Source: JBCBKP01 sp038521625 (lineage in GTDB: Bacteria > Planctomycetota > Phycisphaerae > Phycisphaerales > UBA1924). Taken from it: 64,000 nucleotides of DNA. The notes under the pieces were generated by a model. The model was given only the letters and a program-made list of their open reading frames with translations, did not search any database and was not told where the DNA came from. Shown piece after piece: positions 8,191-15,990 of this stretch; positions within the stretch are counted from its first letter, which is position 1; each line of letters opens with the position of its first letter. The stretch is taken from assembly GCA_038521625.1 (NCBI GenBank), contig JBCBKP010000012.1, forward strand, positions 1 through 64,000, read 5' to 3'. A program made the position numbers and the translations under genes.

Positions 8191-9354
8191 TTGACCGCGA
8201 GCCACTGGCACATCCAGCGAACACACGATCGTTCTACCGATCGGAAGTCCGACGTCGCCGTGGTCGGCGGCGGGATATGCGGCGTCTCGGCGGCGCTGGA
8301 GGCCGAGCGCCTCGGGGCGAGCGTCGTCCTTCTCGAGCGTCAGGCGATCGCCTCGGGCGCGAGCGGGCGCAACGCCGGGTATCTGATGCGCGGGATGGCC
8401 GAGAGCTACGCGGCGGCCGAGCATCTGCTCGGGCGCGAGCGTGCGCGGGCGGTGTGGGCGTGGAGCGAGGAGAACCTCCGCTCGCTGCGCGCGCTCGGCG
8501 CCGAGACGACGGCGGGCTTCGCCGATCGACCCTCGTGCCTGCTGGCATTCAGCGAGGAAGAGGCGGCGGAGCTGCGCGACTCGCACCGGATGCTGCGCGA
8601 GGACGGCTTCGAGAGCGGGCTGGTCGAACGGGGCGCTGGCGACGACACGCTGTGGCGCCGCGCCGACCCGCTCGTCGGGCTGGTCAACCCGAACGACGCC
8701 GTCTGCCAGCCGGTCGAGCTGGTCTCGATGCTCGCGGGAAGGCTGCGTTCGGCCGAGGTGCGGACGGGCGTCGAGGTTGGTCGGATCGAGCCGGAGGACG
8801 GGGGCGTCGCGCTGCTGACATCCTCGGGACCCGTGCGTGCGCGGCGGGTACTCATCTGCACCAACGCGCACGCGGCGCAGCTGCTTCCCGGCCTCGCGGG
8901 GGTCATCAGTCCCAGGCGAGGCCAGATGCTCGCGGCGCGCGCTTCGGGCGTGGATCTTCGCTACGCGTACTACCTCAATCGCGGCGACGAGTACCTCCGG
9001 CTCGGGCCGGGCGGCGAGCTGCTGATGGGCGGCTGCCGCACGCACGAGCGAGCGGACGAGGCGGGCGAGCACGGTGGCGTCTCGCGCGTCGTCCAGGACG
9101 GGCTCGAGGCGTGGCTGCGTCGGCTCGCGACCGACGACTTCGAGGTCAGCCACCGCTGGTCGGGCACGATGGGGTTCTCGGAGAACGGGCTGCCCGTCGT
9201 CGGCCCGATGGCCGAAGACGAGCGCGTCTGGGTGTGCGCCGGCTTCACCGGGCACGGGATGTCGCTCGGACATCTGACGGCGACACACGCGGTTCGAGCG
9301 ATGCTTGTCGAGCGTGAGGCAATGCCGGCGTTCGTGACGCCAACGCCGGCCTGA
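8191..9354 (+). CDS. FAD-dependent oxidoreductase, DAO family
   Basis: This protein of about 387 aa belongs to the D-amino-acid-oxidase/glycine-oxidase-like family of FAD enzymes that oxidise amines or amino acids. The dinucleotide-binding motif VVGGGICGVSAALEAERLG lies near the N-terminus. It is followed by SGRNAGYLMRG, typical of the GlpD/DAO/PuuB group, and a C-terminal FAD segment FTGHGMSLGHLTATHAVRAM. An open frame begins inside the tRNA-Ser at 8119, so the start must lie further down; TTG 8191 is the first plausible start after the tRNA. The substrate cannot be inferred. It may share a transcript with the tRNA. Confidence 0.85.
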   Translation: MTASHWHIQRTHDRSTDRKSDVAVVGGGICGVSAALEAERLGASVVLLERQAIASGASGRNAGYLMRGMAESYAAAEHLLGRERARAVWAWSEENLRSLRALGAETTAGFADRPSCLLAFSEEEAAELRDSHRMLREDGFESGLVERGAGDDTLWRRADPLVGLVNPNDAVCQPVELVSMLAGRLRSAEVRTGVEVGRIEPEDGGVALLTSSGPVRARRVLICTNAHAAQLLPGLAGVISPRRGQMLAARASGVDLRYAYYLNRGDEYLRLGPGGELLMGGCRTHERADEAGEHGGVSRVVQDGLEAWLRRLATDDFEVSHRWSGTMGFSENGLPVVGPMAEDERVWVCAGFTGHGMSLGHLTATHAVRAMLVEREAMPAFVTPTPA

Positions 9355-9685
9355 GGAGCGGAAGCCGGATCGCGCCGACCGGTGGAATCACGGGGCGCCA
9401 TCGCAGCGGCCGACTTCACACACAAAATGCTATCGCACCAAGACTTACGACCCTCCGGCCGAGCCGGCGTGCGATCGCCGGGGGCGGGTCCCTTGACGGG
9501 CAACGCGCAATCCGTAGACTGCCGCGCGAGGACTGAGGTTTGCGCCACGGAAGCCCGTCGCCTTCATGAGGCGGCGGCACGGCGGATCGACGAACGGCAT
9601 TGCGGACCGGCCGCACGTTTTATTAGAACCGTCCGCTGGCAGATTCGTACATTATCTGCGCGGCCCGTAGGCGGAGAACCCTGAA
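9355..9685. other. Intergenic region upstream of the caspase unit
   Basis: This 331-bp gap has no convincing gene. A 100-codon open frame at 9382-9684 has no recognisable content and no ribosome site. The stretch holds a fair sigma-70 type promoter near 9493-9520 and an AT-rich patch (TTTTATTAGAA and ATTCGTACATTATC) at about 9618-9657, both ahead of the gene starting at 9686. Confidence 0.6.
9493..9520 (+). promoter_or_regulatory. Candidate promoter for the caspase unit
   Basis: TTGACG at 9493-9498 and TAGACT at 9515-9520 are separated by 16 bases, close to sigma-70 consensus in an otherwise GC-rich region. The start site would be about 160 bases before the TTG start at 9686, giving a long leader. 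The AT-rich patch nearer the gene could hold a different promoter. Confidence 0.35.
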
Positions 9686-10996
9686 TTGCCGTCAGATGTC
9701 CCACTCGTGGCCGTGTACTCTCTCGACGACCGTACGAGCATGGCGGCCGAGTCGATCGTCAGCGAGCTGAAGATCATCTACAAGGGTGCAAGGGCGCAAG
9801 CCGCGAAGATCGCCCGCGGCGATCTAGTGGGCGCCGTTTCGGGCGTTGATCACGCGTTGCTGCTGCTGAACGCGGAGTCGCCGCCGATCGATCTCGGACG
9901 GGGCGCCGCGGTCGCGACCGGGCCGGGGGAGCCGCCCGAAGTGCCGGTGGATCTGCCCCGCATCAGCGGCGCCTGGGTTGGCCCGAACCACTGCAAGCGT
10001 CCGCCGACCGGCGACTTCGAGTTTCCGGTGCAGCACTATCTGGACAGTTCGGTCATCGTCGATGGGCGGGTGGTCTCTAAGGAATCGGTGGCGAAGGTCG
10101 TCGAGGAGTTCGCCGAGGAGATCGGGCTCACGCGGAAGACGTTCCGCCGCGCTCGTCTGGCCGCGATCCTCTCTGGCTTCACGCTCGCGATCGCGATCCC
10201 CACGTTCCTGATCGATCTCTTCGGCTCTCCGCTCAACCCCGACCCGGTCGCGGACCCTTACCCCGTATCGCCCCCCGCGTCCGTCACCGCAACGGTCTCG
10301 TACGACGAGAGCGGCTGCGTCGGCGGCCCCTACGGCGTTCGCGAGAGCCGGCCGGGACTCATCATGACGGAGCGCCGGGCCGACCCGGTCGTGGGCGACG
10401 TTGTCTACCTGTCGACGGACGCGCCGCCGGACGGTTGGGAGGCCTACGCCATCGTCATGACACCGGGCGGCGACGTGTACTCCAGCGTCTTCGCCGAGGT
10501 GACGGCGGACGGCGAACGTTCCTACGACGAGGCATGGATGGTGCCGGCGACCGAGGCGGGTCCCATGACCGCGCTCGTCGTGCTGCTTCCTTCGGATCTG
10601 AGCGAGGCGAAGTGGAACGCGAAGCGCGACGAGATCGTGCCCGAGATTCCATCGCCGTCCGACGCGGGGCTTCCGGCGGGCATCCGCCTCCGGTGGGAGG
10701 GCGACGGGTTCGACGAGGTCGAGGTCGATGTCATCGATCGGGGCGAGGTGAAGTCGGTGCGGCGCGCGGCGGGACCGGGGTTCCGATCGTGGACCGGGCC
10801 GATCGGCGACCACGTGCGTGATCTCGACGTCCCGTTCGCCTGGTCGGGCTGGTCGTTCACCGTCGTGCCCTGCACCGATCGCGAAGGGAATCCGTTGCCC
10901 GCGGAAGGCACCGGCGAAGATGGTTCGGACGGACTGGTCGGTGACAGCGGTCGTTCCGGCGGTCCCGCAGAGGAAGCAGAGGCTGCGCGTGATTGA
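9686..10996 (+). CDS. Membrane-anchored partner of the caspase-fold protease
   Basis: This 436-aa protein begins with TTG; GGCGGAG ten bases upstream supports that start. Residues 5-150 form an alpha/beta domain (VPLVAVYSLDDRTSMAAES ... HALLLLNAESPPIDLGR) that recalls TIR-like or similar signalling folds, although no catalytic Glu can be placed with confidence. One membrane helix lies at about 157-178 (LAAILSGFTLAIAIPTFLIDLF). The outer part, about 200-345, is beta-rich with PVVGDVVYLSTDAPPDGWEAY, resembling the DUF4384-type domains that often accompany caspase-fold proteases. The end is acidic. Its stop lies inside the start of the caspase gene, so the two are coupled. I cannot assign a biochemical activity. 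Confidence 0.75.
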   Translation: MPSDVPLVAVYSLDDRTSMAAESIVSELKIIYKGARAQAAKIARGDLVGAVSGVDHALLLLNAESPPIDLGRGAAVATGPGEPPEVPVDLPRISGAWVGPNHCKRPPTGDFEFPVQHYLDSSVIVDGRVVSKESVAKVVEEFAEEIGLTRKTFRRARLAAILSGFTLAIAIPTFLIDLFGSPLNPDPVADPYPVSPPASVTATVSYDESGCVGGPYGVRESRPGLIMTERRADPVVGDVVYLSTDAPPDGWEAYAIVMTPGGDVYSSVFAEVTADGERSYDEAWMVPATEAGPMTALVVLLPSDLSEAKWNAKRDEIVPEIPSPSDAGLPAGIRLRWEGDGFDEVEVDVIDRGEVKSVRRAAGPGFRSWTGPIGDHVRDLDVPFAWSGWSFTVVPCTDREGNPLPAEGTGEDGSDGLVGDSGRSGGPAEEAEAARD

Positions 10997-13112
10997 GAAT
11001 CCTGTTGCGAGATTCGTTCCGAACCTTCTGATCGCGCTCTTGCTGCTCTCTGCGGCGAGGTCCGGGGCGGCCGCGTTCCAGCGCCCGGCGACGGTAAAGA
11101 AGGAAGAGGCCGAGGCGAAGGAGCTGCCGCGATTCCCGGTGCAGACGGTTCATGCGATCGTCGTGGGCGTGTCGGACTACGAGTCGAATCGCGACTTTCG
11201 GGACAAGCCTCTGCCCGCCGCGACCACCGACGCACGCCGGATGGCAAGAGTCTTCAAGGATGTCTACGGATTCGACACGAAGCTGCTCCTTGGCGAGGAC
11301 GCGCACTACGAGGCGATCTGGGGGCTGATCGACGAGATCGAGATCACGAACCCCGACGACGCGATCGTCTTCTTCTTCGGGGGCCACGGCCACACGCTCG
11401 AGGTGTACGACGAGCGGTTCGGCTTCATCGTTCCGAGCGGCACAAAGGTGCCGGACGAGGTGACGGAGCTCGCGAAACAGATCGCGGAGGCGATGCCCGC
11501 GGGGGACGACGAGACGGCGGACACGGACGGTGATGAGCCCGATGCGGCGGGCTCCGGCGGCCCGGCCGTGCCGCGGAGCGCGATCGAGGAGGCCGAACGT
11601 CGAACGGAGCAGGACCCCGAGTGGCTGGGCGACCGTTACATACGTGTCGACGAGCTACGCGACCGTCTGATGGAGAAGAACGTCAAGCACGCGGTGATGA
11701 TCCTCGATTCCTGCTTCTCGGGGGCGGCGGTGAATCTCGAGTTCGAGGCTCCGCGTGCTCGGGGCGCGGGTGATGAGCGGGAAAACTCGCGCTACCGCCT
11801 TCTGGAGCGGGGCTCGAGGATCGTCGTGACGGCCGGCATGGCGAACGAGACCGTCTGGGAGGCGCCCGCGGAACCCGAGGACCGAGACCACCCGTTCCTG
11901 CGCGACGCCGAGAGCCACGGCGTCTTCACGCGTGAGCTCACGCTCTCGCTGACCGAGCCGGAGCAGATGGCCATCTCGACGAGCGAGCTGTTCGACGAGG
12001 TGTACGACGGCGTGATCGATTGGGGCGAGGCCAACGACCGGCGATTCACGCCGCAGCGCCGGATCATCGAGGCGCGCGGCGGTGACTTCGTGTTCGTCAA
12101 GGATCCGAAGCTCGACTGGCTCGCGGTCGTGCAAGAACTCCGGGACGAACTCGAGCGGGATGGCCCGCGCGCCGGTCGACGCCGGGGCGGCGTCGACCGT
12201 GGGGCCGGCGGCGCGCGCGAGCTCAGGAATCCGAACCGAGCCGACATCCGTCGGATGGACCGCGAGGAAGCCGAGCGGAGGCTCGCGAACGCGCAGCCAG
12301 AGCTCGACCTCATGGTGCTCTCGCAGGAGATCGCGAAGGCCCAACTCGTGGACAACGCCGACGAGGCGCTCCGGACCCCCCGTTGGCGGAGCTGGGCCCG
12401 ACGCAACGAGAAACTCGCGGCGCAGGGGGATCCCACGGCTACCGCTTCGATGGCGCTCGCCTATCAGCACGGCGTCGGCGTGCAGAAGGACCCCGACCGA
12501 GCCCGGGTCTGGGCGACCGAGGCCCGCGACACGAACAGCATCGAGGGCGAGACGTCGCTGGCGCTGCTCAACGGGCAGGATCCCAAGAAGATCATCGAAG
12601 ACGCCGTCGCGGCACAGAACGTGAACAACGCGCAGGCCACGGCCGCCGTGACCGCGGCCTCGTTCGCCGCGGGCAGCCTCGGCGGGGGCGCGAAGGCGGG
12701 CGGCATCCTCGCGGGGATCATCGGCGGTGCGCTGATCATCGGCGAGCTGATCCGGGAGCCGACGCTTGAGGAGCTCGCGGGCTCGCTCGACAAAAATCGT
12801 GAGCTCTACCTTGCAGAAGACGCCAGGGGTCTACGCCGGCGGTCGCCCGAGCAGCGCAAGGCGATCGAGCGGTGGCTCAACGCCGCCAAGGGGATCGAAG
12901 CGCGCGTCGAGGCCCGCGAGAAGGATGGATCCATGTTCGTGGAGCTTGCCCCGACCGTGAGCAAACGCCTCTCGAACGCCGTCAACGCCGTGAAACGCGG
13001 TCGCCCGGGGCGCAACTTCGAGTCGATGGACGACGCGAAGCAGGCCGCGGACCGCTTCACAGACGAGCTGCTCGTGCTCGTCGCGTCGGAGCTCCAGAGA
13101 CAGCGCGGCTAG
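10989..13112 (+). CDS. Secreted or membrane-tethered caspase-fold peptidase (C14) with Sel1-like region
   Basis: This 707-aa protein has a signal peptide (VIENPVARFVPNLLIALLLL) after a GTG start that overlaps the upstream stop by 8 bases, with GAGG six bases before. The caspase-like domain spans about 45-390: AIVVGVSDYES opens it, FFFGGHGH carries the catalytic His133, and ILDSCFSGAA carries the catalytic Cys242. An acidic, low-complexity insert lies between them (about 175-200). At about 475-525 is a Sel1-like repeat (ASMALAYQHGVGVQKDPDRA). A glycine-rich hydrophobic stretch at about 550-587 may insert in a membrane. Members of this clan cleave after Arg/Lys or Asp and often act as effectors in signalling or cell-death systems. 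The substrate is unknown. Confidence 0.85.
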   Translation: MIENPVARFVPNLLIALLLLSAARSGAAAFQRPATVKKEEAEAKELPRFPVQTVHAIVVGVSDYESNRDFRDKPLPAATTDARRMARVFKDVYGFDTKLLLGEDAHYEAIWGLIDEIEITNPDDAIVFFFGGHGHTLEVYDERFGFIVPSGTKVPDEVTELAKQIAEAMPAGDDETADTDGDEPDAAGSGGPAVPRSAIEEAERRTEQDPEWLGDRYIRVDELRDRLMEKNVKHAVMILDSCFSGAAVNLEFEAPRARGAGDERENSRYRLLERGSRIVVTAGMANETVWEAPAEPEDRDHPFLRDAESHGVFTRELTLSLTEPEQMAISTSELFDEVYDGVIDWGEANDRRFTPQRRIIEARGGDFVFVKDPKLDWLAVVQELRDELERDGPRAGRRRGGVDRGAGGARELRNPNRADIRRMDREEAERRLANAQPELDLMVLSQEIAKAQLVDNADEALRTPRWRSWARRNEKLAAQGDPTATASMALAYQHGVGVQKDPDRARVWATEARDTNSIEGETSLALLNGQDPKKIIEDAVAAQNVNNAQATAAVTAASFAAGSLGGGAKAGGILAGIIGGALIIGELIREPTLEELAGSLDKNRELYLAEDARGLRRRSPEQRKAIERWLNAAKGIEARVEAREKDGSMFVELAPTVSKRLSNAVNAVKRGRPGRNFESMDDAKQAADRFTDELLVLVASELQRQRG

Positions 13113-13214
13113 CACCCGTTCGATCGTGTACCTTCGCCACCGGACTCAGATGATCGTTTCCCTTATCTCATGACAAGCCCGGCGGACCGACCGCCGCAGA
13201 TTGGAGTCTGACAG

Positions 13215-13637
13215 ATGACCCGCACTGCTCGCCTCATCGTGCTGACCGCCGCGATGGCGGCCGCCGCATCGCTATCCGGATGCAAGGTTCTGAACAAGGG
13301 CGACTCGGGGCCCAATCCCGACACCTACGCCGATGTCACGGTCATCGACCCGTACACCGACGAGGAGATCACAGTCCGGGCGTTCCGGTCGGGCAACCAG
13401 CCCGTGCGCGACGCGATCAAGCACCTGCAGAACGAGGACTTCGACGAGGCGCTCGCGGCCCTCGAGCTCGCCGTCGCCGAGTCGCCCCGCGACGACCGCG
13501 CCTGGTTCGCGCTCGGGCTGTGCCGCGAGTGGCTCGAGGACTACGAGGGCGCGGTCGAGGCGTACAAGCAGGCGAACTTCATCGACAGCCAGGTGGAGTA
13601 CCAGCAGGCTCGAGTCCGGGCCGAGGGCTGGCTCTAG
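13215..13637 (+). CDS. TPR-containing lipoprotein
   Basis: This 140-aa lipoprotein has a lipobox (LSGC, with Cys23) after the signal MTRTARLIVLTAAMAAAAS. Residues about 62-135 form TPR-like helices (RDAIKHLQNEDFDEALAAL and RAWFALGLCREWLEDYEGAV), which usually mediate protein contacts. GGAG precedes the ATG. It lies 102 bases after the caspase gene on the same strand and could be read from the same transcript or its own promoter. No specific role can be given. Confidence 0.85.
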   Translation: MTRTARLIVLTAAMAAAASLSGCKVLNKGDSGPNPDTYADVTVIDPYTDEEITVRAFRSGNQPVRDAIKHLQNEDFDEALAALELAVAESPRDDRAWFALGLCREWLEDYEGAVEAYKQANFIDSQVEYQQARVRAEGWL

Positions 13638-13679
13638 CACCGCCGGGGCGGCGGCACCGAACAACATCGCGCCGGCGGA

Positions 13680-14720
13680 TCAGGCCTTGCCGCGCACCAT
13701 GTCGAGCACTCTCCCGGGGTTGAGACTCCGCGCGTTCTGCTCGATCTGAGGCCGGTGGCTCTCGTAGAGCGCCTTTCCCTTGGCGAGATCGCGCTGGAAT
13801 ATCGCCCGGAGATCGACGGCGGAGAGCTTACGCCCGCCGCTGTAGTAGGCGTCGGCGACGCGGCCGATGGCGAACGTCGTGGCGAAGGTCATCATCGGCC
13901 CCGTCGCGGCCTTGACCATCTTGCCGGCGGTCTTCCCGAGCGCCTTCTTCGCGAGCTTGCCGAGCGCTTTGCGGGCGAAGTTCTCGAGCATCTGCGACGT
14001 GGCGCCGACGCCGAGGGTCGCGATGAACTCCTTGATGTGTCCCGCGCCGAGCTTGTGCCCGTAGGCCCTGCCGATCGCGTAGACCATCCGCGTCTGGAGG
14101 GGCAGGATGGCCATCGTGGCGAGGTTCTGCGGGAGCAGCTCGAGCGCGCCGTTCAGGATCGAGTATTTCATGATCGTCCCGTCGACGGCCTCGCGCCTCG
14201 GGTCGACCTCGACCGCGGCCGGGGACGCGGCCGGGGAGGGCGCGGGCGCGGCCGAGACCGCCACCGGCGCGAGCGATGCGTCGCCCGTTCCGCCCAGCAG
14301 CTCCGCGGGATCGAGCAGGCGGTCCTCGACCTCCGCCGGCGCGCCGGCGACGGCGACGGCGTCCTGCTCGAACGCGACCGCCTCGGCGTGGTCGAGACCG
14401 AGCCGGGACTCTATGTGGTCGAGGAACCGCTGCTCGCGGTCCGAGATGTCGCCGTTGGCGTCGGTGACGCAGACGGCAATCTCGAAGCACATCCGCTTGG
14501 CGTCGTCACTGGACAGCCGCGCGAGGGCGTCGTCGAGGCCGACGCGCTTGAGGACGACGGCCTGATGGATCGAGGCGAGGCTCGGGAGCTCGTGATCGGC
14601 CGAGAGAGTCTCCATCAGCGACTTGAGCTGCTCGCGCTCGGCGCCGCCTGTCCGCCCGTCCGCCATGGCGGCGATCAGCCCGACAGTCACGATGGCTTCG
14701 GCGTTCTGTTCGTCGATCAT
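13680..14720 (-). CDS. TerB-like and DUF697-like protein
   Basis: The N-terminal 120 residues of this 346-aa protein are acidic and helical (GLIAAMADGRTGGAEREQLK ... CVTDANGDISDREQRFLDHI), matching the TerB/tellurite-resistance fold, which binds metal with acidic residues. An Ala/Pro linker follows (about 140-175). The C-terminal half (ALELLPQNLATMAILPLQTR ... MTFATTFAIGRVADAYY) resembles DUF697, a membrane-associating domain found with GTPases and stress proteins. AGGA precedes the ATG. It starts only 16 bases after the stop of the metal permease at 14737 on the same strand, so it is probably the last gene of that operon. A link to metal homeostasis or membrane stress is inferred. Confidence 0.75.
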   Translation of the reverse strand: MIDEQNAEAIVTVGLIAAMADGRTGGAEREQLKSLMETLSADHELPSLASIHQAVVLKRVGLDDALARLSSDDAKRMCFEIAVCVTDANGDISDREQRFLDHIESRLGLDHAEAVAFEQDAVAVAGAPAEVEDRLLDPAELLGGTGDASLAPVAVSAAPAPSPAASPAAVEVDPRREAVDGTIMKYSILNGALELLPQNLATMAILPLQTRMVYAIGRAYGHKLGAGHIKEFIATLGVGATSQMLENFARKALGKLAKKALGKTAGKMVKAATGPMMTFATTFAIGRVADAYYSGGRKLSAVDLRAIFQRDLAKGKALYESHRPQIEQNARSLNPGRVLDMVRGKA

Positions 14721-14736
14721 GCGAGGATCCTAGTGA

Positions 14737-15990
14737 CTATGGGATCGGCCGCCCGTGAGGATCGTCGGCCGCGCCGGCCGCCGGGCCGATCCCCAGGTGC
14801 TCCAGCTGCTCGGCGGTCTCGTGGACGTGGTCCGGGGCGATCCCGGCCTCGTCGACGAGATAGCGCTCCCAGAGACGATGGCGCCGGACGACATCGATCG
14901 CACGCTCGCGCCCGAGCGGTGTCAGCGAGACCGAGCGTCCGTCTCGCTCGATCGCGCCGAGATTCCGGGCCCTTCGGACCCCCGCGTCGAAGGCTCGGCC
15001 CGCCATGCCCGAGCGGAGGTCGGCGAGCGAGACAGACGTCTCGCCGCACTCGCCGCCGCGGTAGATGCGGGCGAGCAGGTCGTCGAGCGCCGCCTCGACC
15101 GCCAGGTCGCGCCGGCGGAGAGATCGGGGGAGCACCCCGTGGCGCGGCGCGAACAGAGCCGAGAGCGCGACGAACAGGCCGGAAACGACCACGATCGATC
15201 CTGCGGCGTTGACCGAGGCTTCGCCGAAGATCGACGGGACCGAGGTCGCCGCGAGGTACCCGAGCACGGCGGTCGCGACGGCGACCAGGAGGCTCAGCCA
15301 GAGCTGCGTCGCGAGCCGGTCGGTCATGAATCTCGCGCTCGCTGCGGGGCAGATCAGCATGGCGATCACGAGGATCGAGCCGACGGCCTCGAACGACGCG
15401 ACAGTCGCGGCGGCGACGAACACCATCAACGCATAATGCAGGCGTCCGGCACCGAAACCGAGCGAGGTCGCGAGCCCGGGATCGAAGGCGGCGATGCGGA
15501 GTTCCTTGAAGAGCGCGGTGACGAAGAGCGCCGCGAGGAGTGCCATCACCGCGAGCGTGATCACCTGGCGCGGCACGCCGCTGGCGAGGCCGAGCAGCTC
15601 GAGCTGGCCGTGCAGCACGCAGTCGGCGTCGAGATCGACGCTCGAGGCGGCGCCGAGCTCCAAGAGCAGCACGCCGAGGGCGAAGAGAACGCTGAACACG
15701 ACGCCCATGGCCGCGCCGGCCTCGACGCGGCCGAGACGCTTGACGAGCTCGATCAGGACGACCGTCGCGATGCCGGCGACGGCGGCACCGACGAACATCG
15801 CGATCGGGTCTCGCGACGCGGTGACGATGAACGCAACGACGAGGCCCGGAAGAACGCTGTGGCTGATCGCGTCGCCCATCAGCGATTGCCTGCGGAGCAG
15901 AAGGAAGTTCCCGAGCAGACCGCACGCGACCGCGGCGAACAGGGCAGCGAGCATCGGCCAGAGATCGACCTCGGGCTCGAAGACGATCAC
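14737..15990 (-). CDS. Metal ABC transporter permease fused to a DtxR-like domain (second permease)
   Basis: In this 417-aa protein, residues 1-285 are an ABC-3 type permease for Mn/Zn/Fe (GNFLLLRRQSLMGDAISHSV is the family signature), with about eight spans. From about 300 a soluble domain follows: a winged-helix (LADLRSGMAGRAFDAGVRRA ... GRSVSLTPLGRERA), then the DtxR/MntR dimerisation and metal-binding segment RRHRLWERYLV ... DHVHETAEQLEHL. Aligned by eye with the repressor at 19236, the metal-ligand positions His79, Glu83, His98 and His106 of DtxR are kept. The GTG start overlaps the stop of the previous permease (GTGA). The fusion implies that cytosolic metal may control transport or the complex directly. 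Confidence 0.88.
   Translation of the reverse strand: MIVFEPEVDLWPMLAALFAAVACGLLGNFLLLRRQSLMGDAISHSVLPGLVVAFIVTASRDPIAMFVGAAVAGIATVVLIELVKRLGRVEAGAAMGVVFSVLFALGVLLLELGAASSVDLDADCVLHGQLELLGLASGVPRQVITLAVMALLAALFVTALFKELRIAAFDPGLATSLGFGAGRLHYALMVFVAAATVASFEAVGSILVIAMLICPAASARFMTDRLATQLWLSLLVAVATAVLGYLAATSVPSIFGEASVNAAGSIVVVSGLFVALSALFAPRHGVLPRSLRRRDLAVEAALDDLLARIYRGGECGETSVSLADLRSGMAGRAFDAGVRRARNLGAIERDGRSVSLTPLGRERAIDVVRRHRLWERYLVDEAGIAPDHVHETAEQLEHLGIGPAAGAADDPHGRPIP

Noticed and set aside
9382..9684. A 100-codon frame in the gap before the caspase unit
   Set aside because: No ribosome site, no similarity recognised, and it covers the likely promoter region.
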